Below, in pieces: positions 14,477-22,822 of a DNA stretch of 64,000 bases. Made by a program: the position numbers and the translations under genes. The stretch comes from Ideonella_A intermedia_A. GTDB lineage: Bacteria; Pseudomonadota; Gammaproteobacteria; Burkholderiales; Burkholderiaceae_C. Location: NCBI GenBank assembly GCA_943370175.1, contig CALRPU020000004.1, positions 62,001-126,000 on the forward strand. Reading direction: 5' to 3'. The notes beneath the pieces were generated by a model. It ran no database searches. It saw only the letters and a list, made by a program, of their open reading frames with translations, and had not been told where the DNA came from. Position 1 is the first letter of the stretch. The number at the start of each line of letters is the position of its first letter.

Positions 14477-14847
14477 TGGTGGAGCCGGGGGGAATCGAAC
14501 CCCCGTCCGCAAGCCATTGCCAGACAGATCTACATGCTTAGCTGACTGATTTGGTTTTAGGCCCTCCCCCCGCGCAGCAGCACGCTGAGGTCAGGCCGAG
14601 TCACTTGATTTGATCTTGAGGTGAGTGACCCACTTCAAGACGAGCCAATGTGAATGACTTCGCAGGCTTCGGGTTGCCCCTCAGCCCCGGCCCATCGGCC
14701 AACCGTTGCGAAGCTCACCGGTTTTAAGCGGCGAGGGCGTACGTAGAGTCGTTCGCAGTTACTTTGTTTCCAGTGGTTTTACGAGCGAACTGGTGCTCGG
14801 CATGCCCTGTTCCAACTCCGCACCCGCGTCGAAGCCAGGTCGGCCCC
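14477..14847 (-). ncRNA. ssrA: Transfer-messenger RNA
   Basis: About 371 nt. The tRNA-like ends pair: 5' GGGGCCG with 3' CGGCTCC followed by ACCA, with one G-U pair. The T arm (GGGTTCGATTCCC) precedes the 3' end at 14477. The message part resumes at GCG and encodes the proteolysis tag ANDSTYALAA followed by TAA. Together with SmpB it rescues ribosomes stalled on broken mRNA and tags the product for degradation. It lies directly behind gph on the same strand, with its own terminator downstream and a probable promoter overlapping the end of gph. One-piece (not permuted) form. Confidence 0.95.
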
Positions 14848-14858
14848 AGGAATTGAGT

Positions 14859-14885
14859 AGTTTAGGCCATCCCCGGCAAGTTCAA
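14859..14885 (-). promoter_or_regulatory. Probable ssrA promoter inside the 3' end of gph
   Basis: On the minus strand TTGAAC (14885-14880) and TAAACT (14864-14859) are separated by 15 bp and end 11 bp before the mature tmRNA 5' end. The -10 hexamer includes the TAA stop codon of gph. The short spacer makes it suboptimal, and processing from a slightly longer precursor would be needed. Inference from position and match only. Confidence 0.4.
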
Positions 14886-15527
14886 GAGCTCACCGGGTTC
14901 TTGGATGACGTGGTCGGCGCCCCAGGCGTCCACCGGCTCGCCGAGGCCCAGGTAGCCCCAGGCGGCGGCGACCGTGCGCATGCCCGCGGCGCGGCCGGCC
15001 TGCACGTCGCGGGGGTCGTCGCCCACGTAGGCGCAGGCCGTGGGGTCGACCCCGAGGCGGCGGGCGGCCTCAAGCAGGGGTTCGGGGTGCGGCTTGGCGT
15101 GCGCGGTGGTGTCGCCGGCCACGAGGGTGGCGGCACGCGGGTGAAGCTGCAGGGCCGTGGCCAGCGGCGCGGCGAAGCGCGTGGCCTTGTTCGTCACGAT
15201 GCCCCAGGCGATGCCGCGCTGGTCCAGCGCGTCCAGCAGCGGCCACACCGGTTCGAACACGCGGGTGAGCTCTGCCATGCGGGCCTCGTAGCGGTCCAGA
15301 AACTCGGTGCGCATGGCGTCGAATTCCGGGTGCGCCGGGGTCAGGTCGAAGGCCGCGCCCAGCATGCCGCGCGCGCCGCTGCCCACCACCGGGCGCAGCG
15401 CCTCGTAAGGCCGCAGCGGCAGGCCGCGGTCCCGGCGCATGTCGTTGGCAGCACCGGCCAGGTCGGGCGCGCTGTCGATCAGGGTGCCGTCCAGGTCGAA
15501 CAGCACGGCGCGAACGGTGGCGCCCAT
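14862..15527 (-). CDS. gph: Phosphoglycolate phosphatase (HAD superfamily)
   Basis: A 221-residue HAD hydrolase that removes phosphate from 2-phosphoglycolate and related metabolites. Motif I is DLDGTLIDS with the nucleophilic Asp near residue 11, motif II is in GIVTNKATRF, the conserved Lys is in HAKPHPEPLL, and motif III/IV is YVGDDPRDVQAG. The start overlaps the ubiG stop by one base (TGATG), a coupling typical of Burkholderiales where gph follows ubiG. The same pair is linked in many relatives, so assignment to Gph/MupP-like phosphatases is good; a MupP-like role in cell-wall recycling is an alternative, given murB close by. Confidence 0.88.
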   Translation of the reverse strand: MGATVRAVLFDLDGTLIDSAPDLAGAANDMRRDRGLPLRPYEALRPVVGSGARGMLGAAFDLTPAHPEFDAMRTEFLDRYEARMAELTRVFEPVWPLLDALDQRGIAWGIVTNKATRFAAPLATALQLHPRAATLVAGDTTAHAKPHPEPLLEAARRLGVDPTACAYVGDDPRDVQAGRAAGMRTVAAAWGYLGLGEPVDAWGADHVIQEPGELLNLPGMA

Positions 15528-16237
15528 CACGCCGACTTGCGGCAGGCCAACATGTAATTCACGCTGGTGTCGGCAGACAGCCAATAACGCCGCGTGATCG
15601 GGTTGTATTCCAGCCCGCGGCTGCCCACCAAGCTCAGGCCCGCGGCGCGGCAAGCGCTGGTCAGTTCGCTGGGGCGGATGAACTTGGCGTATTCGTGGGT
15701 GCCTTTGGGCAACAACTTCAACACGTATTCGGCGCCCACGATGGCAAAAAGGTAGCTCTTGGGGTTGCGGTTGATCGTGGAGAAGAACAGCCAGCCGCCC
15801 GGCTTGGCCAGCGTCGCGCAGGCCTGCACCACGCTGGCGGGGTCGGGCACGTGCTCCAGCATTTCCATGCAGGTGACGACGTCGTATTGCGCGGGCTGCT
15901 CGGCCGCCAGCGCTTCGGCCGACACCTCGCGGTAGGCCACGTTGGCGGTGCCGGCTTCCATGGCATGCAGCTGGGCAACCTTCAGCGCCTTGGTGGCCAA
16001 GTCGATGCCCAGCACCTTGGCGCCGCGGCGGGCCATGGCGTCGGCCAGAATGCCGCCACCACAGCCCACGTCCAGCGCCTGTTTGCCGGCCAGACGCACC
16101 TGCTGGTCGATCCAGTCCAGGCGCAGCGGGTTGATTTGATGCAGCGGGCGAAACTCGCTTTCGGTGTCCCACCAGCGGTGGGCCAAGTCGCTGAACTTGG
16201 CCAGTTCCTGGGGGTCGGCGTTCACTTCGGTGGTCAT
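15527..16237 (-). CDS. ubiG: Ubiquinone biosynthesis O-methyltransferase
   Basis: A 236-residue class I SAM-dependent methyltransferase that carries out both O-methylations of ubiquinone synthesis. The family opening FSDLAHRWWDTESEFRPLH and the SAM loop LDVGCGGGILADAMA are clear, as are EMLEHVPDP and FFSTINRNPKSYLF. The length is as usual for UbiG. It starts at ATG 16237, 11 bp after the pterin dehydratase stop, and overlaps gph by one base, so the three genes form an operon. Ubiquinol made here feeds the bd-type oxidase also encoded in this window, though the two are not linked in regulation as far as can be seen. Confidence 0.93.
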   Translation of the reverse strand: MTTEVNADPQELAKFSDLAHRWWDTESEFRPLHQINPLRLDWIDQQVRLAGKQALDVGCGGGILADAMARRGAKVLGIDLATKALKVAQLHAMEAGTANVAYREVSAEALAAEQPAQYDVVTCMEMLEHVPDPASVVQACATLAKPGGWLFFSTINRNPKSYLFAIVGAEYVLKLLPKGTHEYAKFIRPSELTSACRAAGLSLVGSRGLEYNPITRRYWLSADTSVNYMLACRKSA

Positions 16238-16248
16238 GGGGTCTCGGT

Positions 16249-16641
16249 TCAGTCGTACTTCAGATACTTGAATCGGGGGTCGTCGTTGGGCGTGCCCTCC
16301 AAAGGCGATCCCTCTTCCTTGGCGGGTTGCCACTGCACCACGTCTTCGATCTTTCGGGCCAGGGCGAAGTCCTTGTCGGTGACGCCTTTGGCGGCGTGGT
16401 TGGTCAGCTTGACCGTGACGAAGGCGTAGCTGACCGTCAGGTCGGGGTGGTGCCAGGCCGCTTCGGCCAGGTGGCCCACGGTGTTCACGACCATCAGCGT
16501 GGCCTTCCAGCCGCCGGTTTTGTACTTGCGGCGGATCCAGCCGTCCTCGTAGGTCCAGTGCGGCAGTTCGGCCGCCAGGCGTTCGGTGATTTCGGCCGGG
16601 GTGTAGACCTCGTCGGCCACCTTCTTGCGCCATTGGGTCAT
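16249..16641 (-). CDS. Pterin-4a-carbinolamine dehydratase-like protein
   Basis: A 130-residue protein of the PCD/DCoH family, which dehydrates 4a-hydroxytetrahydrobiopterin after aromatic amino-acid hydroxylation. The signature is visible in AEAAWHHPDLTVSYAFVTV and NHAAKGVTDKDFALARKIE. It has about 20 extra C-terminal residues (GTPNDDPRFKYLKYD) beyond the usual core, so it is a little longer than classic PhhB. No phenylalanine hydroxylase gene is present in this window, so a function in another pterin or molybdopterin pathway is possible. It is followed by ubiG (11 bp) and preceded by murB (52 bp gap). Confidence 0.82.
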   Translation of the reverse strand: MTQWRKKVADEVYTPAEITERLAAELPHWTYEDGWIRRKYKTGGWKATLMVVNTVGHLAEAAWHHPDLTVSYAFVTVKLTNHAAKGVTDKDFALARKIEDVVQWQPAKEEGSPLEGTPNDDPRFKYLKYD

Positions 16642-16693
16642 CGGGGTCTCCTGGTGGGCAGTGGCGGGGCTGGCAATGCGCCAGGAGTGGAGG

Positions 16694-17710
16694 TTAAAGC
16701 ACCACTGGCTCGGGCTCCAGGCGGATGCCGAAACGACCGTACACGCTCTCCTGGATTGCCCGGGCCAGCGTCATCACCTCCGAGCCGATGGCGCCGCCAC
16801 GGTTGACCAGCACCAGCGCCTGCCGCTCGTACACCGCGGCTTGGCCGACCGACTTGCCCTTCCAGCCGCAAGCGTCGATCAACCAGCCGGCGGCCAGCTT
16901 CACCTGCCCGTCGGGCATCGGGTAATGCACCACCTCCGGGTCGCGGCCGATGATGTCGCGGCACTGCTCGGGCGTGACCACCGGGTTCTTGAAAAAGCTG
17001 CCGGCGTTGCCGATTTCGGCCGGGTCGGGCAACTTGTGGCGCCGGATGGCCATCACCCACTCGGCCACCTGCTGCGCGCTGGGCTGGCGCACGCCAGTCT
17101 CGGCCACTTTGCGCTCCAGTTCCAGGTAACCCAGCACCGGCTTCCACGGGCGCGGCAAGCGAAAGCGCACCCGGGTGATCACCACCTTGCCCGCCAGCGC
17201 GCCCTTGAACACGCTGTGGCGGTAGCCGAACTCGCAACGGTCGGCGCCCAGGGTCACGCTCAGGCCGGTGCGCAGGTCCACCGCGTCCAGCGACTCGAAA
17301 CGGTCTTGCAGCTCCAAGCCGTAAGCACCAATGTTTTGCACTGGCGAGGCACCGACGGTGCCGGGGATCAAGGCGAGGTTCTCCAGGCCGGGGTACCCCT
17401 GCGCCAGGGTCCACACCACGAGGTCGTGCCAGCCCACGCCGGCACCGGCCTCGACGATCCAGGCGTCGCGGCGCGCCTCCACCAGACGCAAGCCGGGCAC
17501 CTCCACCTTGAGCACGGTCTGCGGCATGTCGCGGGTGAGCACCAGGTTGCTGCCGCCGCCCAGCACGAACTTGGGAGCGCGGCCCAGCAGCGGGTCGTCC
17601 ACCACGGCGCGCACGTCCGCGTCGCTGTGGATGCGCACGAGCGTCTGCGCCACGGCCGGCAGGCCGAAGGTGTTGTAGGGCTTGAGGTTCACGCCCGTTT
17701 CGGTTTGCAT
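16694..17710 (-). CDS. murB: UDP-N-acetylenolpyruvoylglucosamine reductase
   Basis: A 338-residue flavoenzyme that reduces UDP-GlcNAc-enolpyruvate to UDP-MurNAc in peptidoglycan precursor synthesis. FAD-binding motifs are seen in YNTFGLPAVA, VLGGGSNLVLT and PGTVGASPVQNIGAYGLEL; GNAGSFFKNP holds the catalytic Ser, and the C-terminal third is that of type I (E. coli-like) enzymes. ATG 17710 is preferred; a GTG at 17737 would add nine residues that are not typical. It is divergent from yajQ with only 59 bp between starts, which must hold both promoters; a CAGAAT-like -10 lies there on the plus strand. Confidence 0.95.
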   Translation of the reverse strand: MQTETGVNLKPYNTFGLPAVAQTLVRIHSDADVRAVVDDPLLGRAPKFVLGGGSNLVLTRDMPQTVLKVEVPGLRLVEARRDAWIVEAGAGVGWHDLVVWTLAQGYPGLENLALIPGTVGASPVQNIGAYGLELQDRFESLDAVDLRTGLSVTLGADRCEFGYRHSVFKGALAGKVVITRVRFRLPRPWKPVLGYLELERKVAETGVRQPSAQQVAEWVMAIRRHKLPDPAEIGNAGSFFKNPVVTPEQCRDIIGRDPEVVHYPMPDGQVKLAAGWLIDACGWKGKSVGQAAVYERQALVLVNRGGAIGSEVMTLARAIQESVYGRFGIRLEPEPVVL

Positions 17711-17769
17711 GGCAGAATTTTCATCGATCCGTCCCACCCGGGCGCCCGTTTGTTTGCAGAGACCCCCCG

Positions 17770-18258
17770 ATGCCCAGCTTTGACGCCGTGCTTGAACCCA
17801 ACCTCGTCGAGGTGCGCAACGCCGTCGACCAGACCGCCAAGGAAATCGGCACGCGCTTTGACTTCAAGGGCACGTCGGCCCGCATCGAGCTCAAGGAAAA
17901 GGAGCTGACGATCTACGGCGACAGTGACTTCCAGATCGACCAGGTGACCGACGTGCTGCTGGCCAAACTGACCAAGCGCAGTGTGGACATTCGCTTTCTG
18001 GACCGCAGCGCCAAGGTTGAGAAGATCGGCGGTGACAAGGTCAAGCAGCTGGTGACGGTGAAGAACGGCATCGACAGCGACACCGCCAAGAAGATCCAGA
18101 CCTTGATCAAGCAAAGCAAGCTGAAGGTTCAGGCTGCGATCCAGGGGGACACGGTTCGCGTGACCGGCGCCAAGCGCGACGACCTGCAGGCCGCGATGGC
18201 CCTGATTCGCAAGGACGTGGCCGACGTGCCGCTGTCGTTCAACAATTTCCGGGACTGA
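17770..18258 (+). CDS. yajQ: YajQ-family nucleotide-binding protein
   Basis: A 162-residue protein of the YajQ (UPF0234) family. The opening MPSFDAVLEPNLVEVRNAV and the central IDSDTAKKIQTLIKQSKLKV match the family throughout, and the length is standard. Members bind nucleotides or RNA, and a Xanthomonas homologue acts as a cyclic-di-GMP effector with a LysR-type partner. That is notable because a GGDEF/EAL protein is encoded 8 kb to the left, but no link is shown. The ATG is preceded by an AGAG stretch. The retropepsin gene begins 2 bp after the stop. Confidence 0.93.
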   Translation: MPSFDAVLEPNLVEVRNAVDQTAKEIGTRFDFKGTSARIELKEKELTIYGDSDFQIDQVTDVLLAKLTKRSVDIRFLDRSAKVEKIGGDKVKQLVTVKNGIDSDTAKKIQTLIKQSKLKVQAAIQGDTVRVTGAKRDDLQAAMALIRKDVADVPLSFNNFRD

Positions 18259-18260
18259 CC

Positions 18261-19055
18261 GTGGGCGGCCCCGCTGACGAGGTGGGGTCGGGTCGGCCAA
18301 GCTGCCCGGTGGAGGGCCTGCAGGGTGGCCCGTTGGCCGGCCCGGCGCGCCCCGGAAGAGGCCAGCCGCGCGCGGTCGCAGCGACCACGCTCACCTGGCT
18401 GATGCTGGCCGGCACCACGCCAGGCGGCGCCATGGCACAAGCCCAGACCCAGACTCAAGCCGTCGCGCCGGCCGGCACCCGCGTGGTCTTCAGCGGCAAG
18501 ATGGGCACCAAGGCCCTGCTCGTGATCAACGGCACCCCGCGCACCGTGGCCGTGGGCACGACGGAACAGGGCGTGCGCCTGGTCAGCGTGAACGGCGACA
18601 GCGCCATGATCGAGGCCGACGGCCAGCGCCGCACGCTGGCATTGGGCGGCCAGGTGGACCTGAGCGGCGCCCCGACACCGGGCAGCGGCACCCGCATCGT
18701 GATGAGTGTGGGCTCGGGCGGGCACTTCAGCAGCGCGGGCAGCATCAACGGCCGCGCGGTGCAGTTCATGGTCGACACCGGCGCCAGCGTGGTGGCCCTG
18801 AGCCAGGGCGAGGCCGAGCGCATCGGCCTGGACTACAAGAAGGCTCCGCGTGGCCTCGTGCAAACCGCCAACGGCCAAGTGCCGGTGCACAGCGTGCGGC
18901 TGTCCACGGTGCGCGTGGGCGAGGTGCAAGTGCACGACGTGGAAGCGGTGGTGATGCCCGCCGACATGCCCAGCGTGCTGCTGGGCAACAGCTTCCTGCG
19001 GCGCTTTCAGCTGCAACAAACGAACGACACGATGACGCTGGTGAAAAAGCCCTGA
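18261..19055 (+). CDS. Exported or membrane-anchored retropepsin-like aspartic protease
   Basis: A 264-residue protein if the GTG at 18261 is the start, immediately after yajQ. A hydrophobic segment (AATTLTWLMLAGTTPGGAMA, about residues 40-59) looks like a signal peptide or anchor; the preceding Pro/Gly/Arg-rich part is suspect, so the true start may be a later GTG. The C-terminal 130 residues form a single-lobe retropepsin domain with FMVDTGASVVALS (catalytic D-T-G) and VLLGNSFLRRF as the hydrophobic-Gly partner motif. Such clan AA proteins act as homodimers. The middle contains a TTEQGVRLVSVNGDSAM segment found in the same bacterial family. Substrate unknown. Confidence 0.75.
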   Translation: MGGPADEVGSGRPSCPVEGLQGGPLAGPARPGRGQPRAVAATTLTWLMLAGTTPGGAMAQAQTQTQAVAPAGTRVVFSGKMGTKALLVINGTPRTVAVGTTEQGVRLVSVNGDSAMIEADGQRRTLALGGQVDLSGAPTPGSGTRIVMSVGSGGHFSSAGSINGRAVQFMVDTGASVVALSQGEAERIGLDYKKAPRGLVQTANGQVPVHSVRLSTVRVGEVQVHDVEAVVMPADMPSVLLGNSFLRRFQLQQTNDTMTLVKKP

Positions 19056-19238
19056 TGGTGCCGCGCCACCGGCTGTTCCGCGCTGCGGGACAAGCCACTC
19101 CGGACAAACCCGAAAGCCCCCGCGCACAACCCCGCCGTTGTCACGGCAGGGACAAGATTTTGCGAACGAGCGTGCTAAAACGCGGGGCGTTGCGGCACAC
19201 CGCCGTCAAGCCTTCCGGGCCTTGCAAGGAGTTGTTCC

Positions 19239-20420
19239 ATGGACCTGAATTTCACCCCTGACGAACTGGCCTTCCGCGACGAGATTCGCGGCTGGGTCGC
19301 GGCCAACCTGCCCAAAGACATCAGCCACAAGGTGCACAACGCGCTGCACCTGACCAAGGACGACCACCAGCGCTGGGCCAGGATCCTGGGCAAGCAGGGC
19401 TGGCACGGCTGGGCGTGGCCGAAGCAGTTCGGCGGTCCGGGCTGGAACGTCATCCAGCGCCATCTGTTTGAAGAGGAGTGCGCGCTGGCCGGTGCGCCGC
19501 GCGTGGTGCCCTTCGGCCCCGTGATGGTCGCGCCGGTGATCATGGCCTTCGGCACCGCAGAACAACAGCAGCGGCACCTGCCCGGCATCATGAGCGGCGA
19601 GGTGTGGTGGAGCCAGGGTTACAGCGAGCCGGGCTCGGGTTCAGACCTGGCCTCGCTGAAGTGCCGCGCCGAGCGGCAGGGCGACAAGTACATCGTCAAC
19701 GGCCAGAAGACCTGGACCACGCTGGGCCAGTACGGCGACTGGATTTTCTGCCTGGTGCGCACCAGCACCGAGGGCAAGCCGCAGACCGGCATCAGCTTCC
19801 TGCTGATCGACATGAAGAGCCCGGGCGTCAGCGTGCGGCCGATCATCATGCTGGACGGCGGCCACGAGGTGAACGAGGTCTGGTTCGACAACGTCGAGGT
19901 GCCGGCCGAAAACCTGGTGGGCGAGGAAAACAAGGGCTGGACCTACGCCAAGCACCTGCTGGCCCACGAGCGCACCAACATCGCCGACGTGAACCGCGCC
20001 AAGCGCGAACTGGAACGCGTCAAGCGCATTGCCAAGGCCGAAGGCGTGTACGAGGACGGCCGCTTCCGCGACGAGATCGCCAAGCTGGAGGTCGACATCA
20101 TCGCGCTGGAAATGATGGTGCTGCGCGTGCTGTCCGCCGAGAAGAGCGGCAAGGCCGCGCTGGACGTGGCGGGCCTGCTGAAGATCCGCGGCAGCGAAAT
20201 CCAGCAGCGCTACAGCGAGCTGATGATGCTGGCCGCCGGCCCCTACAGCCTGCCATTCATCCGCGAAGCCATGGAAGCCGGCTGGCAGGGCGACCACGTG
20301 GGCGCCGCGCACTGCGCGCCGCTGGCGGGCACCTTCTTCAACATGCGCAAGACCACGATCTACGGCGGCTCGAACGAGGTGCAGCGCAACATCGTTGCGG
20401 CCACCGTCCTCGGCAGCTGA
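19239..20420 (+). CDS. Acyl-CoA dehydrogenase, large subunit (PimC-like)
   Basis: A 393-residue flavin-dependent acyl-CoA dehydrogenase. AAGGAG lies 7 bp before the ATG. Typical features are GWAWPKQFGGPGW, QGYSEPGSGSDLASLKCRA (flavin/substrate loop) and KTTIYGGSNEVQRNI at the C-terminus. The position that holds Glu in medium-chain enzymes reads Gly here (Y-G-G-S), so the catalytic base is probably the Glu in LLAHERTNIA, as in enzymes with the base on helix G. With the next gene it forms the large/small pair annotated as pimeloyl-CoA dehydrogenase in Rhodopseudomonas and Burkholderiales. The exact acyl substrate here is not known. Confidence 0.85.
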   Translation: MDLNFTPDELAFRDEIRGWVAANLPKDISHKVHNALHLTKDDHQRWARILGKQGWHGWAWPKQFGGPGWNVIQRHLFEEECALAGAPRVVPFGPVMVAPVIMAFGTAEQQQRHLPGIMSGEVWWSQGYSEPGSGSDLASLKCRAERQGDKYIVNGQKTWTTLGQYGDWIFCLVRTSTEGKPQTGISFLLIDMKSPGVSVRPIIMLDGGHEVNEVWFDNVEVPAENLVGEENKGWTYAKHLLAHERTNIADVNRAKRELERVKRIAKAEGVYEDGRFRDEIAKLEVDIIALEMMVLRVLSAEKSGKAALDVAGLLKIRGSEIQQRYSELMMLAAGPYSLPFIREAMEAGWQGDHVGAAHCAPLAGTFFNMRKTTIYGGSNEVQRNIVAATVLGS

Positions 20421-20435
20421 TCAGGAGCACACACC

Positions 20436-21569
20436 ATGGATTTCGACTTTTCCGACGACCAGGAATCGCTGCGCGACGCGGTGCGCCGCTGGGTGGACAA
20501 GGGCTTTGGCTTCGAGCGCCGCCACGGCATCGCCAAGGCCGGCGGCGCCACGCGCGCTGTCTACGCTGAGCTGGCCGAACTGGGCCTGACCGGCCTGGCC
20601 GTGCCGGAAGCGCACGGCGGCATGGCCTTCGGCGCCATCGAGGCGATGGTGGTGGCCGAGGAACTGGGCCGCGGCCTGGTCAACGCCCCCTTCGCCCAGG
20701 GCGCGCTGGTGGCGCCCACGCTGCTGTCCGTGGCACCGGCCGAACTTCAGGCCGAATGGCTGCCGAAGATCGCCGACGCCAGCGCCCTGGTGGTGCTTGC
20801 CCACCAGGAGCGCGCCGCCCGCTACCGCCTGAACCACGTGAGCACGCGCGCCAGCGAAGCGGCCGGCGCCTTCACCCTGACCGGCGCCAAGAGCACCGTG
20901 CCCGCCGGTGACGAAGCCGACGCCTTCATCGTGCCGGCGCGCCTGAGCGGCGCCGACGGCGACGCCACCGGCATCGGCCTGTTCCTTGTCACCAAGGACG
21001 CAGCGGGCCTGGCGGTGCGCGGCCACCCCACGCAAGACGGCGCCCGCGCCGCCGAGCTGACGCTGAACAACACCCCGGCCCAGTTGATCGCCCGCGACGG
21101 CCTGGCCACACTGGAACACGCCGTGGACGCCGGCATCGCCGCGCTGTGCGCAGAAGCGGTGGGCGTGATGGACAAGATGGTGGCCATCACCGTCGACTAC
21201 ATGAACACGCGCAAGCAGTTCGGCGTGGCGATCGCCAGCTTTCAGGCGCTGCGCCACCGCGTGGCCGACGTCAAGATGCAGCTGGAGCTGGGCCGCTCGA
21301 TGAGCTACTTCGCCAGCTTGAAGATGGGCGAAGAGCCGGCCGCGCGGCGCCGCGCCATCGCCCAGGCCAAGTACCAGATCAACCAGTCGGTGCGTTACGT
21401 GGGCCAGCAGTGCATCCAGTTGCACGGTGGCATCGGCGTGACCGACGAGTACGTGGCCAGCCACTACTTCAAGCGCCTGACCATGATCGAGATGCAGTTC
21501 GGCGACAGCTTCTTCCAGCTGGGCGAGGTGTCGGCCCGCATGCAGGACACCGCCGGCGTCTTCGCCTGA
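20436..21569 (+). CDS. Acyl-CoA dehydrogenase, small subunit (PimD-like)
   Basis: A 377-residue partner of the preceding dehydrogenase, 15 bp downstream with AGGAG before the ATG. It shares the acyl-CoA dehydrogenase fold: MDFDFSDDQESLRDAVRRWV, FGAIEAMVVAEELGRG, MNTRKQFGVAIASFQALRH and LHGGIGVTDEYVASHYFKR. Paired genes of this kind encode a heteromeric enzyme. The central substrate loop (TLTGAKSTVPAGDEAD) is shorter and less conserved than in the large subunit, which fits a supporting role, although the flavin site appears to be present. Function in dicarboxylyl-CoA or related beta-oxidation is by family analogy. Confidence 0.83.
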   Translation: MDFDFSDDQESLRDAVRRWVDKGFGFERRHGIAKAGGATRAVYAELAELGLTGLAVPEAHGGMAFGAIEAMVVAEELGRGLVNAPFAQGALVAPTLLSVAPAELQAEWLPKIADASALVVLAHQERAARYRLNHVSTRASEAAGAFTLTGAKSTVPAGDEADAFIVPARLSGADGDATGIGLFLVTKDAAGLAVRGHPTQDGARAAELTLNNTPAQLIARDGLATLEHAVDAGIAALCAEAVGVMDKMVAITVDYMNTRKQFGVAIASFQALRHRVADVKMQLELGRSMSYFASLKMGEEPAARRRAIAQAKYQINQSVRYVGQQCIQLHGGIGVTDEYVASHYFKRLTMIEMQFGDSFFQLGEVSARMQDTAGVFA

Positions 21570-21601
21570 GGCCTCTGCGCAACGCCTCCACCGACCGCGT
21601 C

Positions 21602-22792
21602 GTGCCGCAGCGCACGGCCGCCTTCAGCCCACCGCCCGGTGGGCTGTTGTCCGATGTGGCCGGCCTGCACGTGGGCCACGCCGATGACCCGCGACGCCCC
21701 ACCGGCTGCACTGTCGTGCTGTGCGGCCCGGGCGCGGTCGCGGGTGTGGACGTTCGCGGCGCCGCCCCGGGCACCCGCGAGACCGAGTTGCTGTCGCCCC
21801 TGAACACGGTGCAGCAGGTGCATGCGGTGCTGCTGTCCGGCGGCAGCGCGTTCGGCTTGGACGCCGCCAGTGGCGTGATGGCCTGGCTGGCCGAGCGCGG
21901 CGTCGGCTTGAAGGTGGGGCCGGCGTGCGTGCCCATCGTGCCGGCGGCGATCTTGTTCGACCTGTGGCTGGGCGACCCGAGCGTCCATCCTGATGCCGAG
22001 GCGGGCCGCCGGGCCTGCGACAACGCCGTGGCGCGCGCCACGGCGGCGGCCCAAGGCTCGGTCGCCTCACCGCACCCCGCGTCGGCCCACACCGGACCAT
22101 CCCCGGCGAACGAAGGCAACCTCGGCGCCGGCTGCGGTGCCAGCGTGGGCAAGTGGTTCGGCCCCGAACACGCGATGCGCGGTGGCCTGGGCCAGGCCAG
22201 CCTGAGCGTGCAGGGCCTGACCGTCGCCGCGTTGGCCGTGGTCAATGCCATGGGCGATGTGCTGGACCCGCGCGACGGGCGGCTGCTGGCCGGCGCGCGC
22301 CACGCGGATCGACCGGGCCTGCGCGACACGGCGGCCAGCCTGCTGAGCGGCGACGCCGCGCCCGCGGCGCCGGTCGGCGGGGCCACCACGCTGGTGGTGA
22401 TCGGCACCGATGCCCGGCTGGACAAGGCCCAGGCCTCGCTGCTCGCGCGGATGGCCCACGACGGCCTGGCGCGCAGCATCCGCCCCGTGCACACGCCGAG
22501 CGACGGCGACACCGTCTTCGCGCTCGCCACCGGGGCCCGATCCACCCCCGTCGACGCGTCGACGCTGGGCCTGCTGGGCACGATGGCGGCCGAGGCCTGC
22601 GCCCGCGCCGTGGTGCGCGGCGTGTGGGCGGCGCGGCCTCTCGGGGCCCCCGACGCGGCCGCGGCCGGCCCCGGCGGCGCCCTGGCACCGATCCACCCGC
22701 CCACCGCCTTCGGCGCCTGGCCCCACCCGGCGCCCGCGTGGCACGGCAGCGACCTGCCCCACCTGCCCGCCGCCAACCCCGATGCGCGATGA
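21602..22792 (+). CDS. P1-family (DmpA/NylC-like) N-terminal nucleophile peptidase
   Basis: About 396 residues from a GTG at 21602. The protein belongs to peptidase family P1, self-processing enzymes that include DmpA aminopeptidase and nylon-oligomer hydrolase NylC. LLSGGSAFGLDAASGVMAWL and NLGAGCGASVGKWFG are the diagnostic segments; the latter is followed by the second half with ALAVVNAMGDVLDP and TLVVIGTDARLDK. Cleavage before the nucleophile normally gives alpha and beta chains. The start is uncertain because no ATG is available between the dehydrogenase stop and the homology; a TTG further down is an alternative. Lies 32 bp after the acyl-CoA dehydrogenase and may be co-transcribed. Confidence 0.82.
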   Translation: MPQRTAAFSPPPGGLLSDVAGLHVGHADDPRRPTGCTVVLCGPGAVAGVDVRGAAPGTRETELLSPLNTVQQVHAVLLSGGSAFGLDAASGVMAWLAERGVGLKVGPACVPIVPAAILFDLWLGDPSVHPDAEAGRRACDNAVARATAAAQGSVASPHPASAHTGPSPANEGNLGAGCGASVGKWFGPEHAMRGGLGQASLSVQGLTVAALAVVNAMGDVLDPRDGRLLAGARHADRPGLRDTAASLLSGDAAPAAPVGGATTLVVIGTDARLDKAQASLLARMAHDGLARSIRPVHTPSDGDTVFALATGARSTPVDASTLGLLGTMAAEACARAVVRGVWAARPLGAPDAAAAGPGGALAPIHPPTAFGAWPHPAPAWHGSDLPHLPAANPDAR

Positions 22793-22822
22793 GTGCTCGC
22801 TTCCCTCACCCCTGAGCCCACC

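Noticed and set aside
14324..14517. Short minus-strand frames beginning with residues like RFPPAPPE at the tmRNA 3' end
   Set aside because: They are translations of the tRNA-like part of ssrA, a well-known false gene call.
14477..14560. A tRNA gene suggested by the T arm and CCA
   Set aside because: The 5' half with matching acceptor stem lies 370 bp away and includes the tag reading frame, so it is tmRNA.
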